8,354 nucleotides of DNA from an uncultured Oscillospiraceae bacterium (GTDB lineage Bacteria; Bacillota; Clostridia; Oscillospirales; Acutalibacteraceae), in NCBI GenBank assembly GCA_958451705.1, contig CAUDRD010000058.1, positions 1 to 8,354 of the forward strand, read 5' to 3'. Below, in pieces: positions 1 through 6,218 of this stretch (position 1 is the first letter of the stretch; each line of letters opens with the position of its first letter). A model generated the notes under the pieces. That model made no database searches, was not told the origin of the DNA, and was given only the letters and a program-made list of their open reading frames with translations. The translations under genes and the position numbers were made by a program.

Positions 1-5
1 AATAA

Positions 6-32
6 GACCGCACTTTCAGCAGAAATACGGTC
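6..32 (-). terminator. Weak candidate terminator after the ATPase gene
   Basis: A two-part hairpin lies 28 bases beyond the ATPase stop codon. The outer stem is GACCG/CGGTC (6-10 with 28-32). After a small internal loop there is a TTTC/GAAA inner stem (14-17 with 22-25) with an AGCA loop. On the minus strand it is followed only by a poor U tract (CTTATT), and the window ends there. It could end the sfsA-ATPase transcript, but neither stem is strong. Confidence 0.3.
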
Positions 33-59
33 CTTTATCTATAAGATTTATTTAAGCAT

Positions 60-794
60 TTATTCCTCGAGCAAATATCTCAAAAGATGCTCTCGGTTTT
101 TAATAAACATCTCCGTCACTTTATAGCTTTCCGTTTGAGTATATTCGCAGGGTTCAATACGCTCCCCGTCAAAGGAAAGAATCTGTGCGCCGGGAATACC
201 TAAAAGTATAGGGGAATGGCTGGCTATTATAAACTGTGCTCCTTCATTTGCCAGAGAATAAATTTCGCTGAGCACCGCAAGCTGCCTCTGAGGAGAAAGG
301 GCCGCTTCCGGCTCATCGAGAATATACAGGCCGTTAGGAGAAAAGGCCCCTATAAGTGAGAAGAAGCTTTCCCCGTGGGACTGAGCATGAAAGGATTTTC
401 CGCCGTATTTTGAATAGTAAACACTCTCCGGCTTATCGCGGTATTCTTCCGTTTTGGTGGCAACATTATAAAAGCTCTCCGCCCTCAGGAAATAGCTGAA
501 AGACGGCCTTTTTGCACCCTTTGCTATTTTCAGGGCTTTGTAAAGGGGAGAATGGGAATCGTAGGTTGAAAAGCTGTAATTGAGCGTACCTCCCTCTGCA
601 CTGAAACCACAGGCAACGGCAATAGCTTCAAGGAGAGTGGATTTTCCCGTTCCGTTTTCACCGGTAAAAAAGGTTATATGGCTCTTAAAAAGCAGTTTTT
701 TCGTTCCGATAAGTACAGGAATATCATTTAGATAACTGTCTTCATCAATTAAGTTTCGGTTTATTTCAATCCCCTTTAAAAAAAGGTCGTCCAT
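60..794 (-). CDS. Small AAA/ABC-type (SMC-like) ATPase, 244 aa
   Basis: This is a soluble ATPase of the predicted-ATPase group related to RecF, SMC and ABC nucleotide-binding domains. All core motifs are visible in order: Walker A GENGTGKST at residues 45-53, an ABC-signature-like SHGES at 139-143, Walker B YILDEPEAAL at 157-166 with the catalytic Glu at 161, and the H-loop ASHSP at 191-195. No membrane segment or second domain is seen; at this length it is essentially one ABC ATPase head without a long coiled coil, and there is no TOPRIM domain of the OLD type. Its ATG follows the sfsA stop codon after a single base, so the two genes are probably co-transcribed and translationally coupled. 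An AAGGA inside the end of sfsA, about 13 bases from the ATG, is a distant ribosome binding site, which also fits coupling. The motifs make the ATPase fold certain; the substrate and cellular role cannot be named from sequence. Confidence 0.9.
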   Translation of the reverse strand: MDDLFLKGIEINRNLIDEDSYLNDIPVLIGTKKLLFKSHITFFTGENGTGKSTLLEAIAVACGFSAEGGTLNYSFSTYDSHSPLYKALKIAKGAKRPSFSYFLRAESFYNVATKTEEYRDKPESVYYSKYGGKSFHAQSHGESFFSLIGAFSPNGLYILDEPEAALSPQRQLAVLSEIYSLANEGAQFIIASHSPILLGIPGAQILSFDGERIEPCEYTQTESYKVTEMFIKNREHLLRYLLEE

Positions 795-795
795 C

Positions 796-1509
796 TTAAT
801 CGCCGTTTCCTTTCACTAAATTTTCATCATGCAAAATAACCTTTACCCTATCCTTTATCTCCATAATTTCAGGAGAGACAAAACAGTCCACGGCGACAAT
901 ATTCACCCCCGATTTTTCCGCCTGACAAAGGGCATCTGCAAACTCCTTATGGGTTTTACTATTTGGGGTAAAATATTTTACATCCTTCATCTGAACTACA
1001 AATATAATATATGCTCCGAAGCCCTCTTCCTGTAATCTGCAAAGCTCTTTTACGTGCTTTACTCCCCTCTCGGTAGGAGCGTCGGGAAACATTACCACTC
1101 CGTCTTCCTCGAGGGTGACCCCTTTAACCTCAGCATAGGCCTTTTCCTTTTCCGTTTCAAAATAAAAATCGAACCTTGAGTCTCCCCATTTCTGCTCCCG
1201 CTTTAAAAGCTTAATATTCGGTACAAGTCCGCCACTTTTAATCCACTCTTCGGCTGCCTTATTGGGAGCCTGGGAGTCCATGTTTATAAGTTTTCCGTTT
1301 TTATTTACAGTGATAAGGGAATACTCCGTCTTTCTCTTTTCGCTTTTACAGTGCTCCAGCCATACCTCGCACCCGGGCACAAGGAGCTCACGGCATCTGC
1401 CTGTGTTTTTTACATGGCATTTATAAATTTCACCGCCGATTTTTACATTGGCTATAAATCGGTTTGGCCTTGAAATAAATTCACCTTTTACAATATTTTC
1501 GTAACGCAT
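796..1509 (-). CDS. sfsA: SfsA family protein (putative DNA/RNA nuclease, sugar fermentation stimulation homologue)
   Basis: The 237-residue product matches the usual length of SfsA (about 230-240 aa). The N-terminal part (roughly residues 10-55) is the OB-fold-like region with the family segment HVKNTGRCREL at 32-42. The C-terminal part is a PD-(D/E)XK nuclease-like domain with Asp114 (SRFDF), Glu127 and Lys129 (AEVKG), followed by the typical FPDAPTERGVKHV segment at 141-153. SfsA was named for stimulating maltose fermentation in E. coli and is now annotated as a nucleic acid binding protein or nuclease; its physiological role is still poorly defined. The start is well set: AGGAG at 1515-1519 lies five bases before the ATG, and a good promoter lies further upstream. 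It is the first gene of a two-gene operon with the ATPase downstream. The family call is firm; nuclease activity is inferred from retained catalytic residues. Confidence 0.95.
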   Translation of the reverse strand: MRYENIVKGEFISRPNRFIANVKIGGEIYKCHVKNTGRCRELLVPGCEVWLEHCKSEKRKTEYSLITVNKNGKLINMDSQAPNKAAEEWIKSGGLVPNIKLLKREQKWGDSRFDFYFETEKEKAYAEVKGVTLEEDGVVMFPDAPTERGVKHVKELCRLQEEGFGAYIIFVVQMKDVKYFTPNSKTHKEFADALCQAEKSGVNIVAVDCFVSPEIMEIKDRVKVILHDENLVKGNGD

Positions 1510-1543
1510 AATAACTCCTAAAATAGAATTTAACTTATCACTA

Positions 1544-1572
1544 ATTTTACAGTGTATATCCTGTTATTTCAA
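1544..1572 (-). promoter_or_regulatory. Sigma-A-type promoter of the sfsA-ATPase operon
   Basis: On the minus strand a TTGAAA -35 box (1567-1572) is separated by exactly 17 bases from a TAAAAT -10 box (1544-1549). It lies between the beta-mannosidase terminator and the sfsA ribosome binding site, leaving a leader of about 25-30 bases. Both boxes are one mismatch from the consensus with ideal spacing. Confidence 0.65.
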
Positions 1573-1597
1573 CACCTGGGTATTTTCGGTTAATGTT

Positions 1598-1628
1598 TAA
1601 AAAGCAAAAGCCCGGATTCCTCCGGGCT
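1598..1628 (-). terminator. Rho-independent terminator of the beta-mannosidase gene
   Basis: A perfect 8-bp stem AGCCCGGA/TCCGGGCT (1609-1616 with 1621-1628) and a four-base loop begin 6 bases after the stop codon at 1635-1637. Read on the minus strand it is followed by TTTGCTTTTTA, a classical U tract. It separates the glycosidase transcript from sfsA. Confidence 0.9.
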
Positions 1629-1634
1629 GTAATT

Positions 1635-4178
1635 TTAGTCTATTCCTAAGGCACGGCCAATCCATGTAATAAAGTTAATGGGTATCATCTTTATTCTGAA
1701 CTGAGTCCATCTGCCATAGAGCTTTGAATAGTTGTTTTCGATATTTCCTACGGTGGTATATGTGAGGCTTTCTTTAAGAGCCTGAGCCGTTACGCCCTCC
1801 TGAACCTTTACTGTCAGCTTTACCTCTTCACCGGGAATTATATCCATAAAGTTATCGCTGAAATTGCCTTCGGTAAGGTCGCTTTCCACAAGTACGTTTC
1901 GGGCAAATTTATCCGCCGAAAGAGTGATCTCCGCTTTATCTCCCCTTATCTCAGCCTCTGCGGTAATATTGCATTTTGGAAGTTCAATATCCTTTTCTGC
2001 TCCGAAAAGCTGTATCCTCTCAGAAACAACATTTGAATCTTTCAGAAGCCTTACTGCAAGAACCAGCTTTGAAACATTAAGCCCGGAAGCAAGGTCGGAG
2101 GTTTTGAGAGTTTCCACAAAGGTAGATTTTACCGGTTCAGCCTTTACAGGGGATGAAAACTCCTTCAATTTTTCGCCGGCAAAGTTCATCAGCGTATAGT
2201 GAATTTCTCCCTCAAAAGGCTTAAGGGTATCGTTTACAACGAAGATTTTAAATTCCTCTTTGCTGTCCTCAACGGAGACAGTTATGGGAGCGTTGAACTT
2301 TTTAGAGGCAAACTGTACAGCCTTATTCATTCCCAAATAATCTATACCTGCCCAGGAGCATACAGGCCAGCAGTCGTTGAGCTGCCAGTAAATAGAGCCG
2401 TTGCACCTGCCCCTGTTTCTGCGCCAATGTTCCGTGGCGTCACGGACTCCCTCCTGCTGAATAAGCTGGGAAAGGTAAAGGGTATCGGAAAAGCCCTTGG
2501 GAATAAGATAACGGGAAGCTATATAATAGTACATCTTCTGGTTTCCGCTGGGGCTCTTCTGGTGAGCGTTAAACACTTTACCGGTAAGAGAGTAATCTTC
2601 AGGCTTTGCAAAATAGCGAACTGTTTTCATGGAGGGCATTGATTCAAGGCCAAACTCGCTGCAAAAACGTGTCATACGCTTACGGTAGAAGGTCAGGGGC
2701 ATAAGTCCGTGCCATACCTGCCAAAGGTGAGTGTCTCCCGTGTCGTCGCTGCCCATACCCTTCATATATTCGCTGCCTATGGGCGAAGTATTTATGAAAG
2801 GAGTTTTATCGTCAAGGCTCTTTACCCACGGGGGCAGAATCTCATAGAAGAATTTCTGTGTCCACTTTGTAAGCTTTGTATATGCCTTCCAGCCCAGAGC
2901 CATGGCTTCAATTTCGTTATTGCCGCACCATATTGCAAGACTTGCATGATGGCGTAGTCTTTTAACTGTAAACTCTATTTCTCTCTTTACGTTTGCAAGG
3001 AATTTTTCGTTATAAAACGGATAGGGAGCACAGGCAAACATAAAGTCCTGCCAGACAAGTACACCTAAGCGGTCGCACATATAGTAAAACTCATCGCTTT
3101 CGTAATATCCGCCGCCCCATACTCTTATCATATTGAGGTTTGCGTTTACGCAGTTTTCAATAAGCTTTAATTTATCTTCATCTGTAACCCTTGTTATAAG
3201 GGAATCCATGGGAATGTAGTTTCCGCCTTTGGCAAAAATCTTTACGCCGTTAAGGACAAAACAGAAATTGCTGCCCCACTGATCCTCGGAGCGGTCAAGG
3301 GTAAGGGTGCGAAGACCGATTTTTTTTGAGGCAAAGTCACATTCCTCGCCGTTTGAAAATATTCTTGTCTCCACAGTATAAAGAGGCTGCTCCTTTTCCT
3401 CAGAGAGGTCATTTGTCCACCAAAGCCTTGGATTTTCGACGGTGCAGTACATTTTAAATGCGCCGTTTTCGCCTCTTTTTGTATCGATCACTTTACCGTC
3501 AGGGTCTTTTACGGTTATCTCTATTTCAGTTTTTCCGCTGAAATGCTCAGAGGTAACGGTTGTATAAATTTCGACCTTACCATCAGTGTGGTTTTGTTCT
3601 ATCTCAAAGGACTTAACCTTTGCTCCTGTATATGCCTTTACGCATATATCTCCTGTAATTCCGCTTATGGGTATAACGGGGCCCCAGTCCCAGCCGAAAT
3701 GGCACTGTGCCTTTCTAATGTGGGTAAGGCCTGTAAGTCCCTGATTGTTTTGTGGTGTTTTGTCCTCTTCTATGGCTTTCTTTATGTATTTTACAGGTGA
3801 GTCAAACTCAAAACGCAGGGTGTTTTCTCCCTCTTTTGCAATCTCTGTTATATCAAAAGAGTATGAGATATGAACGTTTTCAGTTTTTGCAACGAGACTG
3901 TCGTTAAAGTACACGCTGCAAAGAGTATCAAGCTGCTTGCAATATAAAAAGAGCTTATCATTATCCAGATCTTCCTTAGTAAGGGTAACTGTGCCAAAGT
4001 AATCCCAATCGGTTTCGCCAACCCATAGGGTTTTTTCTTCGTTTTCCCCCACAAAGGGATCCTCTATCTGTCCTAAACGCAAAAGGTCGCTGTAATTGCA
4101 GCCTGGAACCTCAGCCGGAAATTTTTCCTTGCCTCGCTGGCAGAACTGCCAGTTAGGATTCATCTCTATTCTTTTCAT
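1635..4178 (-). CDS. Beta-mannosidase, glycoside hydrolase family 2
   Basis: This 847-residue enzyme is predicted to remove non-reducing-end beta-D-mannose residues, for example from beta-mannan oligosaccharides or the N-glycan core. It has the GH2 order: an N-terminal jelly-roll sugar-binding domain (about 1-180, with WVGETDWDYFG at 52-62 and HFGWDWGP at 160-167), an immunoglobulin-like domain (about 185-295), the TIM barrel (about 300-610) and C-terminal beta domains. The barrel carries the acid/base Glu422 in WCGNNE and the probable nucleophile Glu508 in FCSEFG, plus THLWQVWHG at 483-491, typical of beta-mannosidases rather than GH2 galactosidases or glucuronidases. There is no signal peptide, so it should be cytoplasmic and act on imported oligosaccharides. 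GAGG at 4185-4188 is six bases before the ATG; an internal Met6 is a less likely start. It has its own promoter and terminator and so forms a single-gene unit, although readthrough from the upstream MocR gene is possible. The last 30-35 residues are unusually hydrophobic and aromatic. Natural substrate is inferred from family only. Confidence 0.93.
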   Translation of the reverse strand: MKRIEMNPNWQFCQRGKEKFPAEVPGCNYSDLLRLGQIEDPFVGENEEKTLWVGETDWDYFGTVTLTKEDLDNDKLFLYCKQLDTLCSVYFNDSLVAKTENVHISYSFDITEIAKEGENTLRFEFDSPVKYIKKAIEEDKTPQNNQGLTGLTHIRKAQCHFGWDWGPVIPISGITGDICVKAYTGAKVKSFEIEQNHTDGKVEIYTTVTSEHFSGKTEIEITVKDPDGKVIDTKRGENGAFKMYCTVENPRLWWTNDLSEEKEQPLYTVETRIFSNGEECDFASKKIGLRTLTLDRSEDQWGSNFCFVLNGVKIFAKGGNYIPMDSLITRVTDEDKLKLIENCVNANLNMIRVWGGGYYESDEFYYMCDRLGVLVWQDFMFACAPYPFYNEKFLANVKREIEFTVKRLRHHASLAIWCGNNEIEAMALGWKAYTKLTKWTQKFFYEILPPWVKSLDDKTPFINTSPIGSEYMKGMGSDDTGDTHLWQVWHGLMPLTFYRKRMTRFCSEFGLESMPSMKTVRYFAKPEDYSLTGKVFNAHQKSPSGNQKMYYYIASRYLIPKGFSDTLYLSQLIQQEGVRDATEHWRRNRGRCNGSIYWQLNDCWPVCSWAGIDYLGMNKAVQFASKKFNAPITVSVEDSKEEFKIFVVNDTLKPFEGEIHYTLMNFAGEKLKEFSSPVKAEPVKSTFVETLKTSDLASGLNVSKLVLAVRLLKDSNVVSERIQLFGAEKDIELPKCNITAEAEIRGDKAEITLSADKFARNVLVESDLTEGNFSDNFMDIIPGEEVKLTVKVQEGVTAQALKESLTYTTVGNIENNYSKLYGRWTQFRIKMIPINFITWIGRALGID

Positions 4179-4228
4179 AAGCCGCCTCTTTTAAGTGTTA
4201 TCTAAAAGAAAATACTTTTATAGAGACA

Positions 4229-4258
4229 AGTATAATACAGCCCTGTATATTAAGTCAA
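4229..4258 (-). promoter_or_regulatory. Sigma-A-type promoter of the beta-mannosidase gene
   Basis: On the minus strand TTGACT (4253-4258) and TATACT (4229-4234) are 18 bases apart, about 50 bases before the beta-mannosidase ATG. Each hexamer has one mismatch to the consensus. The spacer is almost filled by an inverted repeat, so the promoter looks regulated. Confidence 0.7.
4235..4248. repeat. Inverted repeat inside the beta-mannosidase promoter spacer, possible operator
   Basis: ATACAG-CC-CTGTAT is a perfect 6-bp inverted repeat with a two-base centre. It sits entirely between the -35 and -10 boxes and abuts the -10 box. A repressor bound there would block RNA polymerase. Which protein might bind is unknown; the neighbouring MocR protein is one candidate, a LacI or GntR repressor elsewhere is another. 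Confidence 0.5.
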
Positions 4259-4294
4259 TTAACAATTTGCCGAATTATCAAGGCTCTTTCCGTA

Positions 4295-5680
4295 TTATTT
4301 GCCGAACCATGAGTTGTAAAGCACCTTAAGGGCTTCAGAAAAGCTCTCCGAGGGCATAGGCGAACAGGAAAGGACTGCACTTTTTATTCCTCGGTCGCCG
4401 CTTTCCGTCACCGCTCTGAGGGCAATACCGTTACTTTCCGCAAGAGTTTTAAGCTCCTCACATTTTTTATCGCTTTTAACGTCAAGCCTAATAAGAAAAC
4501 CGCCTTCGCTTACTTCACACTTTGCCTTATCATCGAACACATTTTCTGCATCGCTGCAAAGCTTACGGCTTTTATTCATGTAAAGCTTTCTTACCTTTCT
4601 GATTTGACTGCTGAGATGACCGTCTCTTATAAACCGTCCCAGGGCTATCTGCTCCGCCTTTGAAGCTGACTGGGAATAGCTGTTTTTGATTTTTTCGTAT
4701 TTCGGCATAATCGAACTTGGAAGAATCATAAAGCTTACTCTCAAAGAGGGAATAAGGAGCTTCGAAAAGGTTCCGAGATATACCACGTTTCTGCCTGCAT
4801 CAAGGCCCTGTAGGGAGGGTACGGGACGTCCGTAATACCTGAATTCACTGTCGTAATCGTCTTCGATTATCAGGGCGCTGTTTTCTCTCGCATACTCAAT
4901 AAGCTTTAATCGGTCGTGTACGGGAAGCACCTCTCCCCTTGCGTTAAAGCCTGAGGGAGAAACATACACCACCGATATATTATCCCTTATGAACTCTGAA
5001 ACGTCGGCTCTGCCGGGGTAAGAAAAGACGTTATAACCCATATCACGGAAAACGGTTTCGCCTTTTTCAAAATAAAATCCTGAAAAAGCTGCATTACTTC
5101 CCCTTTCTCCCATTGCAGCACAGAGAATATAGAGAAGGCTCTGCACGCCTGAACCGATTACCACCTGTTCGGGAGTACACACCGTATCACGGCTTTTCGC
5201 CGCATAGTCGCATATTGCTTCACGAAGGTCATATTCTCCCTGAGGTTCACCGTATGATAGGAGCCTTTTATCGTCACGCAATGCGCTTTTCATATATCTT
5301 CGCCAAAGGGCAAAGTCAAAGCTTTCGCTGTCAACGCTGGAGGAGGCAAAATCATATTTAATTTTACTGTTTGCCTGACCCTTTTCACTCATCGAGTTTA
5401 AGGCAGCTTTCTCCTTCTCTGAAAAAGTAATGCTGCCTGTAAAGCTGCTTAAATCGGATATGTAAAAACCGCTGTTAGCTTTAGGGGTAACGTACCCTTC
5501 CGCAGCCAACTGAAAATACGCCGTTTCAACGGTGGTTTTGCTCATTTCAAACTCCGCCGCACATTTTCTAATTGAAGGAAGCCTGCTTCCGCTTTTTATT
5601 TCTCCGTTTATGATTCTCCGCTTATAATATTCATACAGCTGAATATACAGGGGCTGTGTTCCCGTTTTTTCGAACATCAT
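4295..5680 (-). CDS. MocR-type transcriptional regulator (GntR winged helix fused to PLP-dependent aminotransferase domain)
   Basis: The 461-residue protein has the two-part MocR/GabR architecture. A GntR winged helix-turn-helix occupies about residues 10-75, starting PLYIQLYEYYKRRI and including RLPSIRK and a GYVTPKANSGFYI wing. A fold-type I aminotransferase-like domain covers about 110-455. The PLP site is preserved: IIEDDYDSEFRY at 271-282 supplies the aspartate for the pyridine nitrogen, Lys307 in GTFSK is the Schiff-base lysine, and Arg314 in PSLR fits the phosphate-binding arginine. Such proteins bind DNA as dimers and respond to PLP or an amino compound; some activate vitamin B6 or GABA genes and repress themselves. 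No B6 or aminotransferase gene is in the window, so its targets are not evident. The usual LGF-like segment near the C-terminus reads VLSCSPMP, so ligand recognition may differ. Two adjacent ATGs (5680 and 5677) are possible starts; the AAAGG at 5693-5697 lies 12 bases from the first. The beta-mannosidase follows 116 bases downstream on the same strand. Confidence 0.93.
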   Translation of the reverse strand: MMFEKTGTQPLYIQLYEYYKRRIINGEIKSGSRLPSIRKCAAEFEMSKTTVETAYFQLAAEGYVTPKANSGFYISDLSSFTGSITFSEKEKAALNSMSEKGQANSKIKYDFASSSVDSESFDFALWRRYMKSALRDDKRLLSYGEPQGEYDLREAICDYAAKSRDTVCTPEQVVIGSGVQSLLYILCAAMGERGSNAAFSGFYFEKGETVFRDMGYNVFSYPGRADVSEFIRDNISVVYVSPSGFNARGEVLPVHDRLKLIEYARENSALIIEDDYDSEFRYYGRPVPSLQGLDAGRNVVYLGTFSKLLIPSLRVSFMILPSSIMPKYEKIKNSYSQSASKAEQIALGRFIRDGHLSSQIRKVRKLYMNKSRKLCSDAENVFDDKAKCEVSEGGFLIRLDVKSDKKCEELKTLAESNGIALRAVTESGDRGIKSAVLSCSPMPSESFSEALKVLYNSWFGK

Positions 5681-5724
5681 ATTTTAAACTGACCTTTCGA
5701 ATTTTAATAAATTCAAACTTTTGT

Positions 5725-5744
5725 TAATGACAATTATATCATTA
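5725..5744. repeat. Inverted repeat TAATGA-N8-TCATTA over the -10 box of the MocR gene
   Basis: Perfect 6-bp arms (5725-5730 and 5739-5744) enclose eight bases that contain most of the regulator's -10 box. A related shorter element, ATGAC-TT-TCATTA, lies at 5769-5781. The ATGAC cores start 42 bases apart, close to four helical turns on the same face. This suggests an operator pair for autoregulation, but AT-rich DNA yields such patterns by chance. Confidence 0.4.
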
Positions 5745-5763
5745 TTTTTACAAAATAAAACAA
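5733..5763 (-). promoter_or_regulatory. Candidate promoter of the MocR regulator gene
   Basis: On the minus strand a perfect TATAAT (5733-5738) is preceded by TG one base upstream, giving an extended -10 element TGATATAAT (5733-5741). A weak -35 candidate TTGTTT (5758-5763) is 19 bases away. The ATG lies about 50 bases downstream. An extended -10 can work with a poor -35 box. Confidence 0.6.
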
Positions 5764-5868
5764 AAAATATGACTTTCATTACTCCTTTGCAAAATTTTTA
5801 CCGTAAATATTTTTTGAATATCAGAACTTAAGTCAACAAATAATAAATGCGAAGGAGGCGTTTAAAAA

Positions 5869-6024
5869 ATGAAAAACAATAACAAAAAACGCAATAACCA
5901 GCCCCAGAACAATAAAAATATCCCCGATATGCAGAACGTAAACAATATGCCTGAAAAACAGAACACTAACGACCCTCAGGACAAAAGAGCAAAAAACAAA
6001 GTCAATAACAATCCGCAGTATTGA
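5869..6024 (+). CDS. Small Asn/Lys-rich protein of 51 aa, ending at an in-frame TGA
   Basis: This short plus-strand gene follows a near-perfect ribosome binding site, AAGGAGG at 5852-5858, ten bases from the ATG, which is the main argument that it is translated. The 51-residue product is very polar: 17 Asn, 6 Gln, 8 Lys and 2 Arg, no stretch able to form a membrane segment, and no cysteine. It begins MKNNNKKRNNQPQNN and should be intrinsically disordered and basic. The frame does not really end here. After TGA at 6022-6024 the same frame runs on for 39 coding-looking codons, described in the next entry. Either the full gene is 5869-6144 with a recoded or mutated TGA, or this is the complete product. 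I found no clear sigma-A promoter in the 188-base spacer on this strand. The gene converges on ftsZ and shares a terminator with it. The function is unknown. Confidence 0.6.
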   Translation: MKNNNKKRNNQPQNNKNIPDMQNVNNMPEKQNTNDPQDKRAKNKVNNNPQY

Positions 6025-6144
6025 AACGCCGCTGCCCTTTTTGACATCGGCGGAGTTATAGATCCCACCGATCCTTTCGGCAGCTATACAGGCGTACCTG
6101 TAAACCCCTTTGAAATTCCGGAACAGGACGCAGACGATCTATAA
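6025..6144 (+). pseudogene. Distal half of the small gene, in frame after the TGA, acidic 39-residue tail
   Basis: Directly after the TGA the frame encodes 39 residues and stops at TAA 6142-6144, just before the terminator. The segment includes DPTDPFGSYTGVP and ends PEQDADDL. It has eight acidic and no basic residues, opposite in charge to the first half. From memory, small clostridial proteins with a GSYTG-type motif and an acidic QDADDL-like end are common, so I take this as genuine coding sequence; that is recollection, not a search. There is no ATG, GTG or TTG in frame inside it, so it could be made only by reading through the TGA or by initiation at a non-standard codon. Alternatives are a nonsense mutation (TGG or CGA to TGA) or a base-call error. 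It is labelled a pseudogene fragment only because of the interrupting stop. Confidence 0.5.
6027..6052 (+). other. Potential RNA stem-loop starting two bases after the in-frame TGA
   Basis: CGCCGCTG (6027-6034) can pair with CATCGGCG (6045-6052) through seven of eight positions with one C-U mismatch, closing a ten-base loop CCCTTTTTGA. It could slow or alter termination at the preceding TGA. It fits the bacterial selenocysteine element poorly: the loop does not start with G and is only about ten bases from the TGA. GC-rich codons could also give such pairing by chance. Confidence 0.35.
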
Positions 6145-6147
6145 AGA

Positions 6148-6182
6148 AAAAGAGCTGATGCTTTTACCGCATCGGCTCTTTT
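6148..6182. terminator. Bidirectional terminator between the small gene and ftsZ
   Basis: A 14-bp stem (6148-6161 with 6169-6182) encloses a seven-base loop. On the plus strand it has only one wobble pair and a short TTTT run. On the minus strand, where ftsZ is read, one pair becomes an A-C mismatch but the U tract CTTTTTCTTT is better. It starts four bases after the TAA at 6144 and lies 37 bases beyond the ftsZ stop, so it serves both convergent genes. Confidence 0.85.
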
Positions 6183-6218
6183 AGGCTTATGGTTTAATTG
6201 TTAAAAAGAAACTAATAC

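Noticed and set aside
60..1509. Calling the sfsA-ATPase pair an antiphage defence system
   Set aside because: sfsA is a widespread conserved chromosomal gene, the ATPase has no fused effector, and there are no mobile or defence genes nearby. Adjacency alone is not enough.
2199..2642. 147-codon plus-strand frame opposite the beta-mannosidase
   Set aside because: It is antisense to the catalytic GH2 region, shows no recognisable motif and is best explained as a shadow of the real gene.
4258..4294. Terminator between the MocR gene and the beta-mannosidase
   Set aside because: Only an AU-rich hairpin with two wobble pairs is possible, it is not followed by a U tract, and it overlaps the downstream -35 box.
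5770..5868. Sigma-A or sporulation-type promoter for the small plus-strand gene
   Set aside because: TTGCAA and TTGAAT have no acceptable -10 box at 16-19 bases, and no CATnnTA or CATAnnnT pattern of sporulation sigma factors was found.
6022..6060. Selenocysteine codon at the in-frame TGA of the small gene
   Set aside because: The stem-loop is too close to the TGA, its loop starts with CC instead of containing an early G, and the flanking residues show no redox motif. Neither half has a cysteine.
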